Origin: an uncultured bacterium
Lineage (GTDB): Bacteria > Cyanobacteriota > Vampirovibrionia > Gastranaerophilales > Gastranaerophilaceae
Direction of reading: 5' to 3'
Assembly (NCBI GenBank): GCA_902763805.1
Contig: CACWTN010000013.1
Coordinates: forward strand, 1 to 40,384
Length of the DNA: 40,384 nt
The translations under genes were made by a program, and so were the position numbers. Shown here piece by piece: positions 17,179 to 25,334 of this stretch. The notes beneath the pieces are model-generated. The model saw nothing but the letters and a program-made list of their open reading frames with translations, was not told where the DNA came from and made no database searches. Position 1 is the first letter of the stretch, and each line of letters opens with the position of its first letter.

Positions 17179-19953
17179 TTATTTTACTCTTTTTAGTGAA
17201 GAAATAAAGTTATAATTAATCAAATCACCATCAACTTTGGTTAAAAAGACCTGTGAAATTTCCTCACCCGTTTCAAGTTTAGGAATCATCTCGAGTTCGT
17301 TAGCGTAATAATTCCCTTCATTTCTGCCGCTGACAGGTAATTTTGAAGCAATAGAGTTCAGAGAAATGTTTCTTAAAAATCCTGTAAAGCCCTTTCCTTT
17401 ATCGGATATTTTTGTGTAAATTCTCAGCGTTGCATCATTTGTCATCAAATCGTAACGACCGTATATCAGAATTGCAAGCTGCGGTGCAACTGAAGTAATT
17501 TTCATTCGTTTAATAACGCTGTTTTCAAGCTTCATCTCACCCTGAATATCATTGAACCTTCCGTCAGGAACATTTACCAAATCAACCAGCATTGAAGGAC
17601 TTATCATAGCAAGCGGATTTCTGAAAAGCGATGCTACTTTCAGAATATATTCAACATATCCGACCTGACCGATAGTTCCGTCTTTTACGTTAAATTTAAT
17701 GGTACCGTTAAGCTTTAATGTTTTATCCGTTGTTAAATCCAGAAATCCTTTTGCTTTTCCGCTTATTTGATTAGGCAGACCAAGAATTGCCGTCGCCATA
17801 ATATTAGAATCAACATCTCTGACGCCAAGTTTTAAATTAAATTTTCTGTTAACCAAATCTGCCTTAACCCTCAATGAGGACTGACCGTCTGCAATATCAA
17901 AACGATTTGACTTAAGATTTAAAATACCGTTCCTGTCAAGCGTCATATCAGCACGGATATTGGCAAAATTAATCTCTTTATACACACCTTTAAGCAGGTT
18001 AAGCGAACATTTTTCTATGACCAGTAAACCTTTGGGGAACGGAGGAATAATATCCGAATTTTCTTCGTTTTCAGCTCCGTTAGATACAAGAGCCTGTGCT
18101 GCATTTTGAGCATTATCGGTATTTGCTCCGGCACCTTCATTTGCGCCTGCTGTCAGAACTTTTTCGACATCTATATTATCAAGCGTAAGATTAACGTCTT
18201 TTACTACAACGGGAAGCTTAAGCTCATTTAGGACATGTCCGTCAAATTTGTACTGTTCCCGTCTGAATCTTCCCTCTGTTACAAGAGCAATTTTATTTCC
18301 TTCCGCTTTTAGTTTTGCAGAACGAATGTAAAGCCTCTGAGCAGGAATAAATACTTTATCAAGAGCGAATTCTCCTGACATAGTAGGAACTTTGCCGTGG
18401 TTATCTATCCTCATTTTGCCCGATACCTGACCTTTTTTAAATATTTTTTGACAGGCAAGAAAATTCAGAAACTCACTGGGAAGCGGACGGGGCATATCAA
18501 TATTCATATCAAGCATTTTCATATTATCAGCCATATCAAGATTTCCGCTGATTTGGACAAGCGGTGTCATTCCCCGCTTAAGCTCTTTTGTAATATAGTA
18601 GTTTATTGTATTAATTTTCAGAATATTTTTTATAACGCTTAAATCAACCTTAAAGAACGTTTTGTAATCGCTAAGCACCATTGATTGCTCACCGAATTTA
18701 AATCCGTGATTTTCTTTAAGAAGAAAGAACAATAAAATGTCCACAGAGCCGTTTTTAGACCTGATAATCAGCTTTGACATAGAATCGCCGACGATTTCAA
18801 CAGACGAACCGAGCATCTTTGAAAGGTAATTCTTAAAGAAATCGTTCGTTACAAAGATATCCGCATCGAGCTTCGTATCACATGTTTTCTTATAATCTTT
18901 TGTATAACCCTTGAGAGAAAGAGTGTTAGACTTTTTGTTGTTGTAATACCCTTTAAAATTATCAAATGCTATATCGGAGTTCCCGACTTTAACGTTACCG
19001 CCTGTAATTTTGACAGGCATATCAAGCAGCGGAATAACATTAAAGTTAACCTCATTAATATTTATGTCGGCTGAAAAATCATCTTTAGTCATCTTCACAT
19101 TAAAATTAACCGTACCTTTAATGTCTTTTACAGGAGCTAGCATCTGGCTTCCGTTTGCAACTACCAAATTTGAGTTAACAATATCCGCAACATCACCTGC
19201 ATTAAAATTCTTCGCTTCAACCTTTATCTCATATTTACCCTTATTTGTCATAAACGCATTTATGACAATTTTAGAGTTCTCTATTTCTATCGGAAAATCT
19301 TTAACGTACGCAACATGGTTTTCCATAAAAATACGGTTCTGGTCATTTGCGGAAATATTAATCTTTCTGCCAGCTTTACTTATATCCAGATTAAAATCAA
19401 GGTGCAGATACTTTCTGTCTTCCGTTCTGTCAAAAATTGCGTGCTTTGCTTTTAAATCGACAGAAAATTCAGGTGAATAATACACCAGAGTTAAATTTTT
19501 CACACCCAGAAGCGTATTATAAAAGTCAAAATGTACGGGTGATTTCCTTTTCTCTTTTTTCTTTTCTTCTTTCGGAAGTATCCGTGATAAATTATATGCA
19601 TCGACAAAAATATCTTTTGCGAGCATTTTCTTTACAACAATCGTTTTTCCGAAAAGCTCTCTTACAGAAAAAAGTGTATCTATATCCGACAAAGTTAAAA
19701 GGTTTTTGCCATCTTTGTCTATAGTAAATTTATCAACCGTAAAAGCAATTTCCATGCCGGTTTTAAGACGCATACCTTCTATTTTTACATCAGCAGCGAG
19801 AGCCTTCTCAGCCTGATTTTCAATGAACCTTGCAGTTGAAGAACTGTTAACAACTGCCGGTAAAAAACATTTATACAAAATAACGCTTACGGTAATTAAA
19901 AATATAATAACCGCGGATGTTAATATGAAAAACTGTTTATGCAGACTCTTCAT
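17179..19953 (-). CDS. AsmA-like / TamB-like envelope lipid-transport protein
   Basis: About 924 residues from the chosen ATG. An N-terminal transmembrane helix (FFILTSAVIIFLITVSVILY) is followed by a long beta-rich, repetitive region, as in AsmA-family proteins that bridge the periplasm. The last 230 residues contain GTIKFNVKDGTIGQVGYVEY, FNDIQGEMKLENSVIKRM and ILIYGRYDLMTNDATL, matching the DUF3971/AsmA C-terminal pattern. A low-complexity Ala/Asn/Glu-rich insert sits near residues 625-650. The frame is open to a TTG at 19977, but ATG at 19953 places the membrane helix normally. No Shine-Dalgarno is seen; a TATAAT ends 6 nt before this ATG. The role in phospholipid or polymer transit is known for the family, inferred here. 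Confidence 0.82.
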   Translation of the reverse strand: MKSLHKQFFILTSAVIIFLITVSVILYKCFLPAVVNSSSTARFIENQAEKALAADVKIEGMRLKTGMEIAFTVDKFTIDKDGKNLLTLSDIDTLFSVRELFGKTIVVKKMLAKDIFVDAYNLSRILPKEEKKKEKRKSPVHFDFYNTLLGVKNLTLVYYSPEFSVDLKAKHAIFDRTEDRKYLHLDFNLDISKAGRKINISANDQNRIFMENHVAYVKDFPIEIENSKIVINAFMTNKGKYEIKVEAKNFNAGDVADIVNSNLVVANGSQMLAPVKDIKGTVNFNVKMTKDDFSADININEVNFNVIPLLDMPVKITGGNVKVGNSDIAFDNFKGYYNNKKSNTLSLKGYTKDYKKTCDTKLDADIFVTNDFFKNYLSKMLGSSVEIVGDSMSKLIIRSKNGSVDILLFFLLKENHGFKFGEQSMVLSDYKTFFKVDLSVIKNILKINTINYYITKELKRGMTPLVQISGNLDMADNMKMLDMNIDMPRPLPSEFLNFLACQKIFKKGQVSGKMRIDNHGKVPTMSGEFALDKVFIPAQRLYIRSAKLKAEGNKIALVTEGRFRREQYKFDGHVLNELKLPVVVKDVNLTLDNIDVEKVLTAGANEGAGANTDNAQNAAQALVSNGAENEENSDIIPPFPKGLLVIEKCSLNLLKGVYKEINFANIRADMTLDRNGILNLKSNRFDIADGQSSLRVKADLVNRKFNLKLGVRDVDSNIMATAILGLPNQISGKAKGFLDLTTDKTLKLNGTIKFNVKDGTIGQVGYVEYILKVASLFRNPLAMISPSMLVDLVNVPDGRFNDIQGEMKLENSVIKRMKITSVAPQLAILIYGRYDLMTNDATLRIYTKISDKGKGFTGFLRNISLNSIASKLPVSGRNEGNYYANELEMIPKLETGEEISQVFLTKVDGDLINYNFISSLKRVK

Positions 19954-19993
19954 ATTAAAATTATAAACTAAAAACAATATTTTAGTTTACGTA

Positions 19994-20173
19994 TCAGAGC
20001 CAGCCGTAATCATCAAGCCATCTGTTATATGATTCAGGCATTTTTTCCGTTACACATTCATCAAAAACATCTTTTGTTTGATAAATAACAGGTTGGCTTG
20101 CATAACCGTCACAAACACAACTGTCCGTAACAAATTTCTCTTTTTTGCACTCTTCGATTGATAATCCTTGCAT
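19994..20173 (-). CDS. Small cysteine-containing protein, 59 residues
   Basis: The ORF could start at 20179, but that ATG lies only 2 nt from the GGAGG site. The ATG at 20173, 8 nt from GGAGG, is preferred. The protein starts MQGLSIEECKKEKF and has four cysteines (E-E-C, C-V-C, E-C-V), aromatic residues near the end (RWLDDYGWL) and no signal peptide. The cysteine spacing could bind zinc or iron, but no family is recognised. It is followed 40 bases later by the AsmA-like gene and may be the first gene of that operon. Confidence 0.65.
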   Translation of the reverse strand: MQGLSIEECKKEKFVTDSCVCDGYASQPVIYQTKDVFDECVTEKMPESYNRWLDDYGWL

Positions 20174-20272
20174 ATACATATCCTCCGTATTTTCTTTTTC
20201 CTATATATATAAAGTATATAATCGAAAAATAATTGCCTTTTTTGTTTAGTTTTATTAAGAAATGTTTACAAT

Positions 20273-20305
20273 AAAAAAAGACGAACAAAATGTTCGTCTT
20301 TTTTT
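20273..20305 (-). terminator. Terminator of the matrixin-like gene
   Basis: A 14-bp perfect stem (20273-20286 with 20292-20305), core GACGAAC, loop AAAAT, has A/T runs on both outer sides. It lies 17 bases past the stop of the minus-strand gene at 20322. The structure would also work on the plus strand. Confidence 0.88.
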
Positions 20306-20321
20306 ATTATCAAATTATTAT

Positions 20322-21551
20322 TTAAAGTTCCTCATCACCTGCTGTTTTACCATATCTTCTGATTGTAGAGTTCAACAGATTTTGATGGTGTTTATCTCTG
20401 TATATCTGGCAGAGAAGCTTGTAAGCATGTTTATTGTAAGGATTATGTTTCAGAATTGTTTCAAGCTGATCAATAGCAGAGTTTGAACGTTTCATATAAT
20501 AATCGATTAAAGCAGGAAGTGTATCCGTTAAATCGTTTTCATCAGTTGCCATTGCAATTTCTGCACAGCTTTTAGCGTTATCAAATTCTTCATCATCGAG
20601 GTACATAACAGCTATTTCGTAATAAACTTCTGACTTGCTTCTTCTGTCTGTTTTTGCCTGAGCTACCGCCTGATATTCTTTTGCAGCTTTTTCATATTCA
20701 GCTCTGCGTCTGTATTCTTCTGCAAGAGCTAAGTGAGTTGAAACATCTGAAGCAACAACTTCATCAAGATTTTTAGTATCATTTGTTACGGGAACATTCA
20801 GAGTATTAAGAATTTCAGAAACCGTAAACAATTTAGATTGTTCAGTTGCTGTCAAAGGTACATTTGTAACATCAGGTTTTACTGAATAAACCAAAGCTAA
20901 TGTTTTCAAATCACGAGGTGTGATTTCTGTATTAAATTTTGTTCCTACAGGATACATTACGTCATAAATACTCGGGCTTGCGCCTGTCAAACCAAGAGAA
21001 TGACCTATTTCCTGCAACGCTGATGAGAACAGCTGTTTTGAATCCAGACTGTGGTTTTTTGCATCAAGTTTGTTAAATATAATTGTTGAAGCAGTTATTT
21101 TGTTACCGTTAATTGTAAAAGCGTGAACGCCAATAGATTTTTTATTATCGGTATTTTTAAAATAGCATTTCATATCAGCTTCACCGGGATCTTCTACGAA
21201 GTCAAACTGTACAAGACCTTCGCTTGCTCTCTGCCAAGCAAGATAAGCATTCATAACAACTTCTCTGTAGTATTCAGGAACATCTGCAGAATCCTGGATA
21301 TATACCTTCAGAGGGAATGTTGATTTATTCCATCTTATTATTTTTCCGCCATTTGCAACATTTCTGAAATAACTGTCAATAACGGCAGCTTTAATTGTTT
21401 TTTCACTCATTGATTTATCATAACCAAGAGTAATTGCATAAGAATTTTTTAAAGCAAATTCCGGGGCTTGTGTTTCAATTTTGTTGTCAATATTCAACAA
21501 TGCTGCAGCACCTGCTGCGATAAGGAATGTACAAATAACAATCTTTTTCAT
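20322..21551 (-). CDS. Matrixin-fold protein with degraded zinc site, fused to TPR repeats
   Basis: A 409-residue protein with an N-terminal hydrophobic export or anchor segment (KKIVICTFLIAAGAAALL). Residues 70-220 follow the M10/matrixin layout: RWNKSTFPLKVYI, YLAWQRASEGLVQFDFVED, ASTIIFN, then the zinc region and Met-turn YDVMYP (M199). The zinc motif should be H-E-x-x-H-x-x-G-x-x-G/-H, but here it is QEIGHSLGLTGAS: Q180 replaces the first histidine and A191 the third, leaving only E181 and H184. The codons are unambiguous (CAG and GCA). Residues 260-400 contain TPR-like helical repeats. It is probably a non-catalytic binding or scaffold protein in the periplasm. The ribosome site is a distant GAGG. 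Confidence 0.82.
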   Translation of the reverse strand: MKKIVICTFLIAAGAAALLNIDNKIETQAPEFALKNSYAITLGYDKSMSEKTIKAAVIDSYFRNVANGGKIIRWNKSTFPLKVYIQDSADVPEYYREVVMNAYLAWQRASEGLVQFDFVEDPGEADMKCYFKNTDNKKSIGVHAFTINGNKITASTIIFNKLDAKNHSLDSKQLFSSALQEIGHSLGLTGASPSIYDVMYPVGTKFNTEITPRDLKTLALVYSVKPDVTNVPLTATEQSKLFTVSEILNTLNVPVTNDTKNLDEVVASDVSTHLALAEEYRRRAEYEKAAKEYQAVAQAKTDRRSKSEVYYEIAVMYLDDEEFDNAKSCAEIAMATDENDLTDTLPALIDYYMKRSNSAIDQLETILKHNPYNKHAYKLLCQIYRDKHHQNLLNSTIRRYGKTAGDEEL

Positions 21552-21600
21552 TTTTTAAGAAACCTCACATTATGTATTTTCTATATTTTTTATCTACCAT

Positions 21601-21606
21601 ATTATA
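21601..21606 (-). promoter_or_regulatory. Possible -10 box of the matrixin-like gene
   Basis: A minus-strand TATAAT lies in the 82-base gap between the 148-residue gene and the matrixin-like gene. No convincing -35 is visible. It would give a leader of about 43 nt. Confidence 0.35.
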
Positions 21607-21633
21607 CACTAAAACACGTAAAAATATAAATTG

Positions 21634-22080
21634 CTATACGCTTGTTTTTACATAGCTGTAATTGTTACCCAGATCTGACATCAGTGAGTATTTCTGAAGG
21701 GCGGTATAAGTTCTGACAGCAGATTTTGTAGACATACCGTTTGCTTTCATTTTGTCAAGAAAAGATTTTGCATTAGCCAGACCGTCTTCAGGAGATGCAG
21801 TCAGTAAATTCAAAGTGTTTTGGAAGGGATTAGCAGAGTTGTTACCATAAAGAGCAGACATCATCGTGTTATAGGTAGACATACTTGTATATTCTTTTAA
21901 AGATATATCATATTCACCATTTCTCAGTTTGGTAAGAGAATTTTCGTCAAGAACCGACGGTAATGAACTGAGTCTGTTCTGAACAGCCGCAAGAGTATCA
22001 GAAGTTTGACTGCCGTTACCGACAGAGTACATACGCAAAGAGTTCTGCAATATATAACCTAAATCTGATATTTCTGACAT
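21634..22080 (-). CDS. Unrecognised 148-residue protein
   Basis: The protein is soluble, with no signal peptide or transmembrane segment. It is rich in Ser, Asn, Leu and Met (SLRMYSVGNGSQTSDTLAAV; MSTYNTMMSALYGNN) and largely helical by eye, with an N-terminal SEISDLGYILQN. I see no catalytic motif and no known family. Short, Ser/Asn-rich helical proteins of this kind sometimes occur in export systems, but nothing here shows that. It has one of the best promoters in the window (TTGTAA, 17 bp, TATAAT) and an AGGATTAGGG-type ribosome site, so it is likely well expressed. No terminator is evident in the gap that follows. Confidence 0.7.
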   Translation of the reverse strand: MSEISDLGYILQNSLRMYSVGNGSQTSDTLAAVQNRLSSLPSVLDENSLTKLRNGEYDISLKEYTSMSTYNTMMSALYGNNSANPFQNTLNLLTASPEDGLANAKSFLDKMKANGMSTKSAVRTYTALQKYSLMSDLGNNYSYVKTSV

Positions 22081-22102
22081 TTCCCTAATCCTTTTCGACT
22101 TT

Positions 22103-22131
22103 ATTATACAATAATGATTTATTTTTTACAA
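22103..22131 (-). promoter_or_regulatory. Strong sigma70-type promoter for the 148-residue gene
   Basis: On the minus strand TTGTAA (22126-22131) and TATAAT (22103-22108) are exactly 17 bp apart. The -35 overlaps TTTACA on the opposite strand (22125-22130), which may be part of a weaker divergent promoter for the 22177 gene, so the two could compete. Confidence 0.7.
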
Positions 22132-22176
22132 GATTTAAGCTATACTTATATGTAATAAAAGAAAAGGATTTTAATT

Positions 22177-22776
22177 ATGTTTAAACGTAAATGTAAAATA
22201 ACTTTTATCACACACGGAGCAACCGTTCACACAATGGACGCAATAATAAATGACTCGGATAAATTTCCTAAAATTAATGATATAGGTGAAGAAGAAATAG
22301 AAAAAGTTTGTGAATACCTTGCTAATCGCGGTGTTCATTACGATAAGATTTATACCAGCTCGTCAACAAGATGCACACAGTCTGCGCAAATTGTTGCAAA
22401 GCTTTTCAAAAAACGCATAACAACAATTGATTTGCCGGCAAGAAAAATGGGCGAATGGAGCGGACAAGCCTTCAATGATATATACAAACAATACGGGGCA
22501 GAAGCAATCACAATGACTCCAAAAGGCGGAGAAGAAATAAGCGAATTCAACACCAGAGTACAGAAAGTAATTAACAATTTAATAGAAGAAAATCACGGCA
22601 ACAGAATTATTGTTGTAACAACTCCGGATGTTGTTCAGGCTGCAATAGCATTAACACTAAACCTGACACCTGAAAACCAGTTTAAAAATCTTGTAAAAAC
22701 AGGTTCTCTGACGCAAATCAGTTATTTTGTCGATAACTGGTCAAGTGTCATTTACTCTGATTATATGCCGTTATAA
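22177..22776 (+). CDS. Histidine-phosphatase-fold protein lacking key catalytic residues
   Basis: A 199-residue protein aligning along its length with the phosphoglycerate-mutase/histidine phosphatase family: ITFITHGAT (residues 8-16), TSSSTRCTQSAQI around R65, MGEWSGQAF near 91-99, and IIVVTTPDVV near 144-153. The family needs R-H-G at the first site and a second histidine in S-H-G. Here the arginine is T12 while H13 is kept, and the second histidine is replaced by T149. It may retain binding without normal phosphatase turnover, or act as a regulator. An AAAAGGA site lies 9 nt before the ATG. The gene precedes the 73-residue ORF and umuC by 36 bases. Confidence 0.8.
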   Translation: MFKRKCKITFITHGATVHTMDAIINDSDKFPKINDIGEEEIEKVCEYLANRGVHYDKIYTSSSTRCTQSAQIVAKLFKKRITTIDLPARKMGEWSGQAFNDIYKQYGAEAITMTPKGGEEISEFNTRVQKVINNLIEENHGNRIIVVTTPDVVQAAIALTLNLTPENQFKNLVKTGSLTQISYFVDNWSSVIYSDYMPL

Positions 22777-22777
22777 T

Positions 22778-22806
22778 TTTACAATGTATTAAATATCAGC
22801 TAAACT
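22778..22806 (+). promoter_or_regulatory. Promoter positioned for a leaderless 73-residue ORF/umuC transcript
   Basis: TTTACA (22778-22783), a 17-bp spacer and TAAACT (22801-22806) are followed after exactly 6 nt by the ATG at 22813, placing the expected transcription start on the start codon. No Shine-Dalgarno is present. Confidence 0.55.
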
Positions 22807-22812
22807 AATATT

Positions 22813-23034
22813 ATGTTAGATATCGATTCAGGGGAGCAAATAGAGGCTCTTTACAAATTATTCCGTATAAAAGGCGGAAAAAAGGAAGAAAAATTCCAAA
22901 CTACCGATATTAATGACGCAATTGCTTTTCAAAAAAACTATGCAGCGAGATATCGTGAAGGACTTTATATGGAAATTTTACCTAAGAAAAAAGTATATAA
23001 TCAAAAAGAAAAACGAATAGAGGAAGTTTTTTGA
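22813..23034 (+). CDS. Unrecognised 73-residue protein overlapping umuC
   Basis: A basic/acidic small protein (MLDIDSGEQIEALYKLFRIK; IAFQKNYAARYREGLYMEIL; KEKRIEEVF) with no signal peptide or membrane segment. Its TGA overlaps the TTG start of the polymerase (T-T-G-A), so the two are almost certainly translated together. UmuD and YolD proteins occupy similar places beside Y-family polymerases in other bacteria, but this one lacks the UmuD serine-lysine protease region and I see no YolD match. A role in regulating or recruiting the polymerase is inferred from position only. Initiation is probably leaderless. Confidence 0.68.
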   Translation: MLDIDSGEQIEALYKLFRIKGGKKEEKFQTTDINDAIAFQKNYAARYREGLYMEILPKKKVYNQKEKRIEEVF

Positions 23035-24254
23035 CAAACCAAAAATATATAGCGTTAGTTGATTGCGACAGTTTTTTCGTATCCTGCGAAAGAAAACTTA
23101 ATCCCGAACTAAACGGCCTTCCCGTAAGTGTAGTGTCGGGTGAAAGAGGGTGCGTGATTGCACGTTCAAAAGAAGCAAAGCAGCTCGGTGTACCAATGGG
23201 AATACCGTTATTTCAGGCTGTTGAAAAATATCCCGAATGTATTTATATCCCTGCTAATCATTATGCTTATACAAAAATTTCCAAAACAGTTATGTCTGTT
23301 CTCAAAGATTTCAGCCCCAATGTCCAAATTTATTCAATAGACGAAGCTTTCGTTGATTTTACGGGACTGACAAAATTGTATAAGAAAAATTATTATGAGC
23401 TTGGAAAAGAACTTCAGACAAGGGTTTGGGAAGGGGTAAATATTCCTGTAACAATAGGAGTAAGCACTTCCAAAACACTTGCAAAACTTGCTTCGGACAA
23501 GGCTAAAAATTCAAAAACCAGAGTAGCACTGGCGGGTAAACAAACCCGTATCAAACTGTTGAAAAACACAGAAATTGATGAAGTTTGGGGAATAGGAAGA
23601 AAACTTGGCGTCAGATTAAAAGGATACGGCATAAAAACTGCTTACGATTTCACAAACAGAGATAACGGCTGGATTCAAAAACGATTCGGGAAAAACGGAC
23701 TTGTTACAAAAGCTGAACTAATCGGAACAATGATTTCTCCGATTTCAAATGAAACCGAACTTCCGAAATCGGTAAGTGATTCTAAATCTTTTCTTGAGTT
23801 CACATCAGATTTAAACTTTTTAAGGAACGAACTCTCTATTCATATTCACTCGTGCTGCAAAAGACTAAGAAAAATTAACTGTAAGTGCTCCGTTGTCGGA
23901 GTTTTTGTTAAAACAAAGGACTTCAGGACATATTACGATAAGCAGACTCTTGAAGTTCCGCTTGATTTTGAATTTGATATCTCAAAAACAGCATTCAAAA
24001 TTCTGGACAAGCTGTATAATCCGTCAGTATTATACAGAAGCATTGGCGTTGTTTTTGAAGATTTTAACAAAACATCGCAGGAACAGCTTTTTATTTTTGA
24101 AAATAATACAAAACGGGAACAAAACGAAAAACTGGGTAAAAGCCTTGATAAACTTGAGAAAAAATTCGGCAGGAATATTGTCAGAACAGGTTTTGTTGAT
24201 AAAGAAGTTCCTTTCAAACAGGGCTTTTTGACAACTCCCCAGGATGCGGAATAA
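23031..24254 (+). CDS. umuC: UmuC-type Y-family translesion DNA polymerase
   Basis: A 407-residue protein with the Y-family catalytic set: D11 in LVDCDSFFVSCERK, the fingers segment GCVIARSKEAKQLGV, and D104/E105 in YSIDEAFVDF. The helix-hairpin-helix region (VTIGVSTSKTLAKLASDKAK, then WGIGRKLG) precedes a UmuC-type C-terminal domain. Q350-E-Q-L353-F354 looks like the beta-clamp-binding motif and stands where UmuC carries one. It copies across damaged bases with low fidelity, usually under SOS control; I see no obvious LexA box. The start is TTG at 23031 with AGAGGAAG a few bases upstream. No umuD accompanies it in this window. Confidence 0.95.
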   Translation: MTNQKYIALVDCDSFFVSCERKLNPELNGLPVSVVSGERGCVIARSKEAKQLGVPMGIPLFQAVEKYPECIYIPANHYAYTKISKTVMSVLKDFSPNVQIYSIDEAFVDFTGLTKLYKKNYYELGKELQTRVWEGVNIPVTIGVSTSKTLAKLASDKAKNSKTRVALAGKQTRIKLLKNTEIDEVWGIGRKLGVRLKGYGIKTAYDFTNRDNGWIQKRFGKNGLVTKAELIGTMISPISNETELPKSVSDSKSFLEFTSDLNFLRNELSIHIHSCCKRLRKINCKCSVVGVFVKTKDFRTYYDKQTLEVPLDFEFDISKTAFKILDKLYNPSVLYRSIGVVFEDFNKTSQEQLFIFENNTKREQNEKLGKSLDKLEKKFGRNIVRTGFVDKEVPFKQGFLTTPQDAE

Positions 24255-24313
24255 GTCCGCCAAGCCTGTCAGGCACATAAATTAAGGCTTAGAGATATTA
24301 TGTAAACATTTGT

Positions 24314-24346
24314 AAAAAATTTTGCTTTTAAATAGCAAAATTTTTT
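24314..24346. terminator. Bidirectional terminator between umuC and the dehydrogenase gene
   Basis: A 13-bp stem (24314-24326 with 24334-24346), core AAATTTTGCT, loop TTTAAAT, has T-runs in both directions. It stands 60 bases after the umuC stop and could also end the minus-strand pilus operon. Confidence 0.65.
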
Positions 24347-24398
24347 CTTGAGTATTTTTAAGAAAAACATAAAGCTCTCTCTTCTTATTTAAACGGAC

Positions 24399-24432
24399 AG
24401 GCCTTGGTATTATACACAAGGTCTTTTTTTTT
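24399..24432 (+). terminator. Second plus-strand terminator-like hairpin with T9 run
   Basis: AGGCCTTG (24399-24406) can pair with CAAGGTCT (24417-24424), one G-U pair, followed by nine T. The upstream CCAAGCCTGTC at 24260-24270 can instead pair with GACAGGCCTTGG at 24396-24407, which would block this hairpin. Confidence 0.55.
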
Positions 24433-24506
24433 CGCAAATGAGCAAGACTGCAGATTATGACAAATTGAAATTATTATCAGACAAATTATTTCTTGAAACA
24501 TAACTG

Positions 24507-25334
24507 CTATTTTACACTCTTAATCTTTAATCTTATTCCAAGCTTAACAAGCTTGTTTATCAAACCTTGCGGCAGTTTTGAAATCAAACCTGCCATAAAT
24601 GCATCTTTACCTACCGTATAAGACAACTTCGGATTATCCGAACGGTCAGCTTTTAAGATTACATTAACAACCTTATCTGCAGGAAGCCCTTTCGTTGAGT
24701 TTTTTTGAGCGTTCGCTATTACGTATTTCATCTCTGCCGAATAATCACCGAAATTATCAAAATACTTTGAATTTTCGTCTATCGATTTTCCCCACAGAGG
24801 AGTTGAGATAACTCCTGGCTTTACCGAAACAACTTTAATATTTTTTTTGTTTTCTATAAGAAGTGAGTTGAAAAACATATCAAGACATCTTTTTGAAGCA
24901 CAGTAAGGCGCAATAAACGGAAATATTCCAAAACTTGCCATTGAGCTTACATTTATTATTTTTCCGTTTTCAAGAACGGGCATAAGCCTCTGAGTGAGCT
25001 CAAGGTGTCCGAATACATTAACATTAAACTGACGTCGAAGCTCATCTATATTCAGATTCTCAACAGGGCCTGCAACAACACAGCCTGCAATATTTACTAC
25101 TGTATCGATTTTTGCGGTTTTTGACAAAATGTAGCCGCATGCATCCTTAATTGTTTCAGAAACAGCATAATCTACATAAAACGGGTAAATATTATCAGAT
25201 ATTTTTCTCAGTTCATCTTCGTGAGATTTATTTCTGTATCCGGCAAAAACAATGTTATCTCCGCCAAGTCTTTGAATCAAAGCCTTACCTATACCGGAAG
25301 AAGCACCTGTAACAACATAAGTTTTAGTCTTCAT
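24507..25334 (-). CDS. Short-chain dehydrogenase/reductase (SDR)
   Basis: A 275-residue Rossmann-fold oxidoreductase. It has the cofactor motif TGASSGIGKA (T-G-x-x-x-G-I-G) near residues 9-16, VNIAGCVV for N-N-A-G, a catalytic serine in INVSSMASFG, and the Y-x-x-x-K pair in PYCASKRCLD. SVKPGVISTPLW is the usual P-G segment. The substrate is not predictable, and the C-terminal LIKLGIRLKIKSVK-like tail is basic. It overlaps the upstream 93-residue gene by 11 bases, so it belongs to the secretion/pilus operon. That is an odd place for an SDR; lipid or pilin-modifying chemistry is only a guess. Confidence 0.9.
   Translation of the reverse strand: MKTKTYVVTGASSGIGKALIQRLGGDNIVFAGYRNKSHEDELRKISDNIYPFYVDYAVSETIKDACGYILSKTAKIDTVVNIAGCVVAGPVENLNIDELRRQFNVNVFGHLELTQRLMPVLENGKIINVSSMASFGIFPFIAPYCASKRCLDMFFNSLLIENKKNIKVVSVKPGVISTPLWGKSIDENSKYFDNFGDYSAEMKYVIANAQKNSTKGLPADKVVNVILKADRSDNPKLSYTVGKDAFMAGLISKLPQGLINKLVKLGIRLKIKSVK

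Noticed and set aside
24438..24503. 21-codon ORF (starts MSKTADYDKL) between umuC and the SDR gene
   Set aside because: No Shine-Dalgarno; it directly follows a T9 run; too short to support without conservation data.
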